A stretch of 17,619 nucleotides of DNA, from NCBI GenBank assembly GCA_021783435.1, contig JAJXUC010000079.1, positions 1 to 17,619 on the forward strand, given 5' to 3'. Source of the stretch: Pseudomonadota bacterium. GTDB lineage: Bacteria > Pseudomonadota > Gammaproteobacteria > Burkholderiales > Burkholderiaceae. The translations under genes were made by a program, and so were the position numbers. Under the pieces are notes generated by a model, which was given only the letters and a program-made list of their open reading frames with translations, was not told the DNA's origin and made no database searches. Below are positions 15,378 to 17,619 of the stretch, one piece after another. The first letter of the stretch is position 1. The number at the start of each line of letters is the position of its first letter.

Positions 15378-15754
15378 GGCGATCGGCCGCGGCTGCCGGC
15401 GGGCGGCCGCTGGCTCGATGCGGCCACGTAAAGCAAGGCTTCCCGCGCCAGTGCGATCCAGCGCGAAGGATCCCTCGGGGCGATCACCACCCACTCGCGC
15501 ATCACGCGGCCGTGGCCCATGTCGAAGGGCGCGCCCACGCCGGCCTGCAGCAGTTCGGCCACGCGCGCCTGCGGCAGCTTCACCACGAAGCGCTCGCGCG
15601 AGGCCAGCATCGCGAAAATTTTGCCGTGCGTGCGCAGCGTGGAAGCGCCGAAGCCGCGCCCCGAGGCGTCGCAGTGGACTTCGGCATCGGCGTCCAGCGC
15701 CGCAACGACGGCAGCGTAATGCCGCTGCGCCAGGGATACCGCCGGCGTGGGCAT
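15374..15754 (-). CDS. TfoX N-terminal domain family protein
   Basis: A 126-residue protein with GFGASTLRTHGKIFAMLASRERFVVKLPQARV (about 34-64) and HGRVMREWVVIAP (about 81-93), the pattern of the TfoX-N/YjbR-like fold. It lacks the C-terminal TfoX domain, so it is unlikely to be a competence regulator. Its stop overlaps the GTG of the sigma gene by four bases. About 78 bp separate it from the broken RibD-like gene upstream. Role in the operon unknown. Confidence 0.75.
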   Translation of the reverse strand: MPTPAVSLAQRHYAAVVAALDADAEVHCDASGRGFGASTLRTHGKIFAMLASRERFVVKLPQARVAELLQAGVGAPFDMGHGRVMREWVVIAPRDPSRWIALAREALLYVAASSQRPPAGSRGRSP

Positions 15755-15832
15755 GACCGGCCTCCGCTCAGGCAGCGTGCGGCAACGGCACGGCGGGATC
15801 GCGCGGCATCGTGCCCGGCTTCCGTGCGCGCC

Positions 15833-16121
15833 TCATGGCCGCCTGCCCGGCATGACGTGGGTGGCGCGCTCGCCGGGCACGACCTCGGTGCAGGCATAGC
15901 CCAGCGCCGGCAGGTCGAGGCCGGCGAACAGCGCCCCGCCCCAGCAGCACCGGGCTGACGGCCAGGTGCAGCTCGTCGATCAGGCGCGCCTGCAGGTATT
16001 GCCGCACCGTGGCCGCGCCGCCGCCCAGGCGCACCCCCAGCGGGTTCTGCAGGTCCTGCTCCGGCCCGGCGGCGTAGCCGTCGAGGGACACCGCAAAGTT
16101 CTGCACGCGCAGTTTCGTCAT
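15833..16121 (-). pseudogene. Broken RibD C-terminal/dihydrofolate reductase-like gene
   Basis: The start (MTKLRVQNFAVSLDGYAAGP, then DLQNPLGV) and the later part (RLGGGAATVRQYLQARLIDELHLAVSPVLLG) are characteristic of the RibD-C/DHFR-like family, whose members run to about 180-190 residues. Here the two blocks are joined directly, so roughly 80 or more middle residues are deleted. In addition, after VLLGRG the frame is lost: changing frame within the G-rich stretch near 15938-15945 restores ALFAGLDLPALGYACTEVVP and a stop at 15833. Without the shift, the frame runs to 15768 with Arg/Pro-rich nonsense. The ATG lies 16 bp after the SRPBCC stop. I regard it as a decayed operon member with two lesions; a sequencing error could explain the frameshift but not the deletion. 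Confidence 0.8.
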
Positions 16122-16137
16122 GGCCGGCTCCCGCGGC

Positions 16138-16593
16138 TCAGTTTGCCGCGGCGGACACGTCCGCCTCGACCAGCTGCGCCAGCAGCTGCAGCGATTCCTG
16201 CCAGCCCAGATGGCACGCCTCGAGCGGGATGGCCGCAGGGATGCCCTGCTGCACCACCTGCAGCTCGGTGCCGCAGAACACCGCGCGCAGGCTGATGGTG
16301 GTCTCCATCACGCCGGGCAGGTTCGGGTCGTCGAAGACGTCCGTGTGGCGGATGCGCGCGTTGGGCACCAGCTCCAGGTACTCGCCGCCGAAGGCGTGGG
16401 TGGCGCCAGTGCTCAAGCTGGTGAACGCCATGCGGTAGCGGCCGCCGACGCGGGCATCAAGCTCGTGCACGCGCCCGGTGAAGCCGTGCGGCGGCAGCCA
16501 TTTGGCCAGGGCGTCGGCGTCGAGGAAGGCGCGGTACACGCGCTCGGGCGGGGCGCGCAGCACGCGATGCAGTTGCACGGTACCGGTCGTCAT
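16138..16593 (-). CDS. SRPBCC (AHSA1-like) domain protein
   Basis: A 151-residue protein with RAPPERVYRAFLDADALAKWLPP (about 13-35), ELDARVGGRYRMAF and LGWQESLQLLAQLVE at the end, typical of the START-like SRPBCC/activator of Hsp90 ATPase homolog 1 family. These bind hydrophobic ligands in a deep pocket; no specific substrate is apparent. The ATG at 16593 has GGAG close upstream. It lies 46 bp downstream of the DGPF gene. Such proteins commonly accompany DGPF and ECF sigma genes. Confidence 0.88.
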   Translation of the reverse strand: MTTGTVQLHRVLRAPPERVYRAFLDADALAKWLPPHGFTGRVHELDARVGGRYRMAFTSLSTGATHAFGGEYLELVPNARIRHTDVFDDPNLPGVMETTISLRAVFCGTELQVVQQGIPAAIPLEACHLGWQESLQLLAQLVEADVSAAAN

Positions 16594-16639
16594 GCTGCGG
16601 TCTCCTGGTGGCGGGCAGTCGGGCAGGCTGCCGGGGGTT

Positions 16640-16990
16640 TCAGTGGACGAAACACGGCGCGCACTCGCGCACCTCGACGGTGGCGAAGCGCGCGGCGGGA
16701 CAGTCCCGGGCGATGGCCACGGCCTCGTCCAGGCTGGCGCAGTCGAGCAGGAAAAATCCGCCGATCATCTCCCGGGCTTCGGCGAACGGCCCGTCGCGCA
16801 GCACCGGCTGGTCGTGCGGAACCTGCACGCGCACGCCGTGGCGGTCCGGACGCAGCGATTCGCTGGCCAGCAATCGCGCGCCCAGCCCCTCGCCGAAAGC
16901 GACCATCTCGGCGTAGCGCGCGCGGCCCTCGTCGTCGGTGCGCGCCTCGCGCTGGCCGCGCGGCTCGCTGATCAGCAGCAGATAACGCAT
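16640..16990 (-). CDS. YCII/DGPF-domain protein
   Basis: A 116-residue protein with MRYLLLISEP at the start and the signature RDGPFAEAREMIGGFFLLDCASLDEAVAIA (about 65-94), including DGPF at 66-69. YCII-related proteins are ferredoxin-like alpha/beta dimers of unclear activity; DGPF members are the typical genomic partners of ECF42 sigma factors. The ATG at 16990 has GGGAG upstream; the longer frame to 17038 is unsupported. Cys84, Cys97, Cys110 and Cys113 are present, the last two in a C-terminal CAPC. It starts 48 bp after the VOC gene. Confidence 0.9.
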   Translation of the reverse strand: MRYLLLISEPRGQREARTDDEGRARYAEMVAFGEGLGARLLASESLRPDRHGVRVQVPHDQPVLRDGPFAEAREMIGGFFLLDCASLDEAVAIARDCPAARFATVEVRECAPCFVH

Positions 16991-17038
16991 GGCGTGCTCC
17001 CTCGGTCGACTTGCGCGGCAGACGACCGCGTCGGCCAA

Positions 17039-17497
17039 TTATCCACCGGCCTTCATCGCCGCGACCATCTCGTCCGCACGGACGTCGCGCACGTGGGTGG
17101 CGATGGACCAGTGATGGCCGAAGGGATCGACCACCCGGCCGTAGCGGTCGCCCCAGAACATGTCGGCCAGCGGCATGGTGACCGTGGCGCCGGCCTGGAC
17201 GGCGCGGGCGAAGGCGGCGTCGGCGTCCTCGACCTGCAGGTGCAGGGTCACCGGCGTGCCGTTGAGCGCCTGCGGGCCCAGCGCACCGTGCTCGGGCATC
17301 TCGTCGACCAGGAACAGCTGCGAATCGCCGATGCGCACGCACGCGTGGATGAGCCTGCCGTCGGGGCCCGGCAGGCGGAACAGCTCGATCGCCCCGAACG
17401 CGCGGCCGTAGAACCCGATGGCCGCCGCGGCGCCGCGGCAGACCAGGTGCGGGGTGAGGCTGTGCATGCCGTCGGGGATGGCTTTGACCTTGCTCAT
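17039..17497 (-). CDS. PhnB-like VOC-family protein
   Basis: A 152-residue protein of the PhnB/glyoxalase-like branch of the vicinal oxygen chelate fold: SLTPHLVCRGAAAAIGFYGRAFGA (13-36) and MFWGDRYGRVVDPFGHHWSIATHVRDV (about 113-139) are family hallmarks. The biochemical role is unknown and PhnB naming does not imply phosphonate use. The ATG at 17497 has AAGGAG upstream; the frame reaching 17533 is less likely. It is the first gene after the predicted ECF42 promoter, thus the first gene of the operon. Confidence 0.9.
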   Translation of the reverse strand: MSKVKAIPDGMHSLTPHLVCRGAAAAIGFYGRAFGAIELFRLPGPDGRLIHACVRIGDSQLFLVDEMPEHGALGPQALNGTPVTLHLQVEDADAAFARAVQAGATVTMPLADMFWGDRYGRVVDPFGHHWSIATHVRDVRADEMVAAMKAGG

Positions 17498-17551
17498 GAG
17501 GGTCTCCTTGATGGAGTGGGTGGCGGGCGCCACACGGCGCCCTGTTGAGAC

Positions 17552-17578
17552 GACGATCCGGCCAGGCGCGGATCGACA
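17552..17578 (-). promoter_or_regulatory. Predicted ECF42-dependent promoter
   Basis: On the minus strand, TGTCGA (17578-17573) is followed after 17 bases by CGTC (17555-17552). To my recollection, ECF42 target promoters have TGTCGA at -35 and a CG(A/T)C-like -10. The -10 lies about 55 bases before the first gene's ATG. Together with the sigma factor in the same operon this suggests autoregulation. A second GACG copy next to it leaves the exact -10 slightly open. Confidence 0.6.
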
Positions 17579-17619
17579 GATGCGGCGGCATGATGTCCGG
17601 CGATGATCTGGCGGCGCTT

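Noticed and set aside
1..17619. CRISPR array, tRNA, rRNA or insertion sequence
   Set aside because: No regularly spaced repeats, no tRNA-like cloverleaf, no transposase or integrase motifs were seen on reading either strand.

Overview
This window comes from a high-GC proteobacterium. The copA/copB arrangement, a CopL-like Cys/His protein and the style of the ECF42/DGPF operon point to Gammaproteobacteria near Xanthomonadales, but that placement is an inference from gene content; no rRNA or marker gene is present. I see no tRNA, rRNA, CRISPR array, transposase or integrase.

Left and centre (1-13192) form a copper-resistance island. On the plus strand are the C-terminal part of a P1B-type ATPase cut by the window edge, a DUF302 protein, a small membrane SHOCT protein and a Spy/CpxP-like periplasmic protein. 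Converging on these from the minus strand is a run read from 8815 down to 2825: copA (Tat-exported multicopper oxidase), copB (outer-membrane protein), a Met/His-rich cupredoxin, a CopL/DUF2946-like small exported protein, and a DsbD split into two genes in reversed order (beta-gamma part first, then the alpha domain). Divergent from copA is copRS, a two-component system. The copA-copR intergenic region holds a near-perfect 40-bp palindrome whose core is ATGACA-N4-TGTCAT, the arrangement of known CusR/CopR boxes. Further right on the minus strand is a cytochrome b561, a Tat/lipobox molybdopterin oxidoreductase of the sulfite oxidase/MsrP fold, and a small secreted Met/Lys-rich protein resembling the MxKDx pentapeptide family. 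Together these suggest cytoplasmic Cu efflux, periplasmic Cu(I) oxidation and sequestration, and repair of thiol and perhaps methionine damage.

About 440 bp without a recognisable gene (13193-13635) separates this from the right part (13636-17497). The right part looks visibly richer in GC and is one tight minus-strand operon: a PhnB-like VOC protein, a YCII/DGPF protein, an SRPBCC (AHSA1-like) protein, a broken RibD/DHFR-like gene, a TfoX-N protein, an ECF42-type sigma factor with its long C-terminal extension, and a second VOC protein. The last junctions overlap by 3-4 bases. Upstream of the first gene lies TGTCGA-N17-CGTC, which agrees with the promoter motif I recall for ECF42 sigma factors, so the operon is probably autoregulated.

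The points most worth a second look are CPD in place of CPC in an otherwise Cu(I)-type ATPase, the reordered split DsbD, the large cop-box palindrome, the unusual 38-nt hairpin after the CopL-like gene, the doubly damaged RibD-like gene inside an otherwise intact operon, and the predicted ECF42 autoregulatory promoter.
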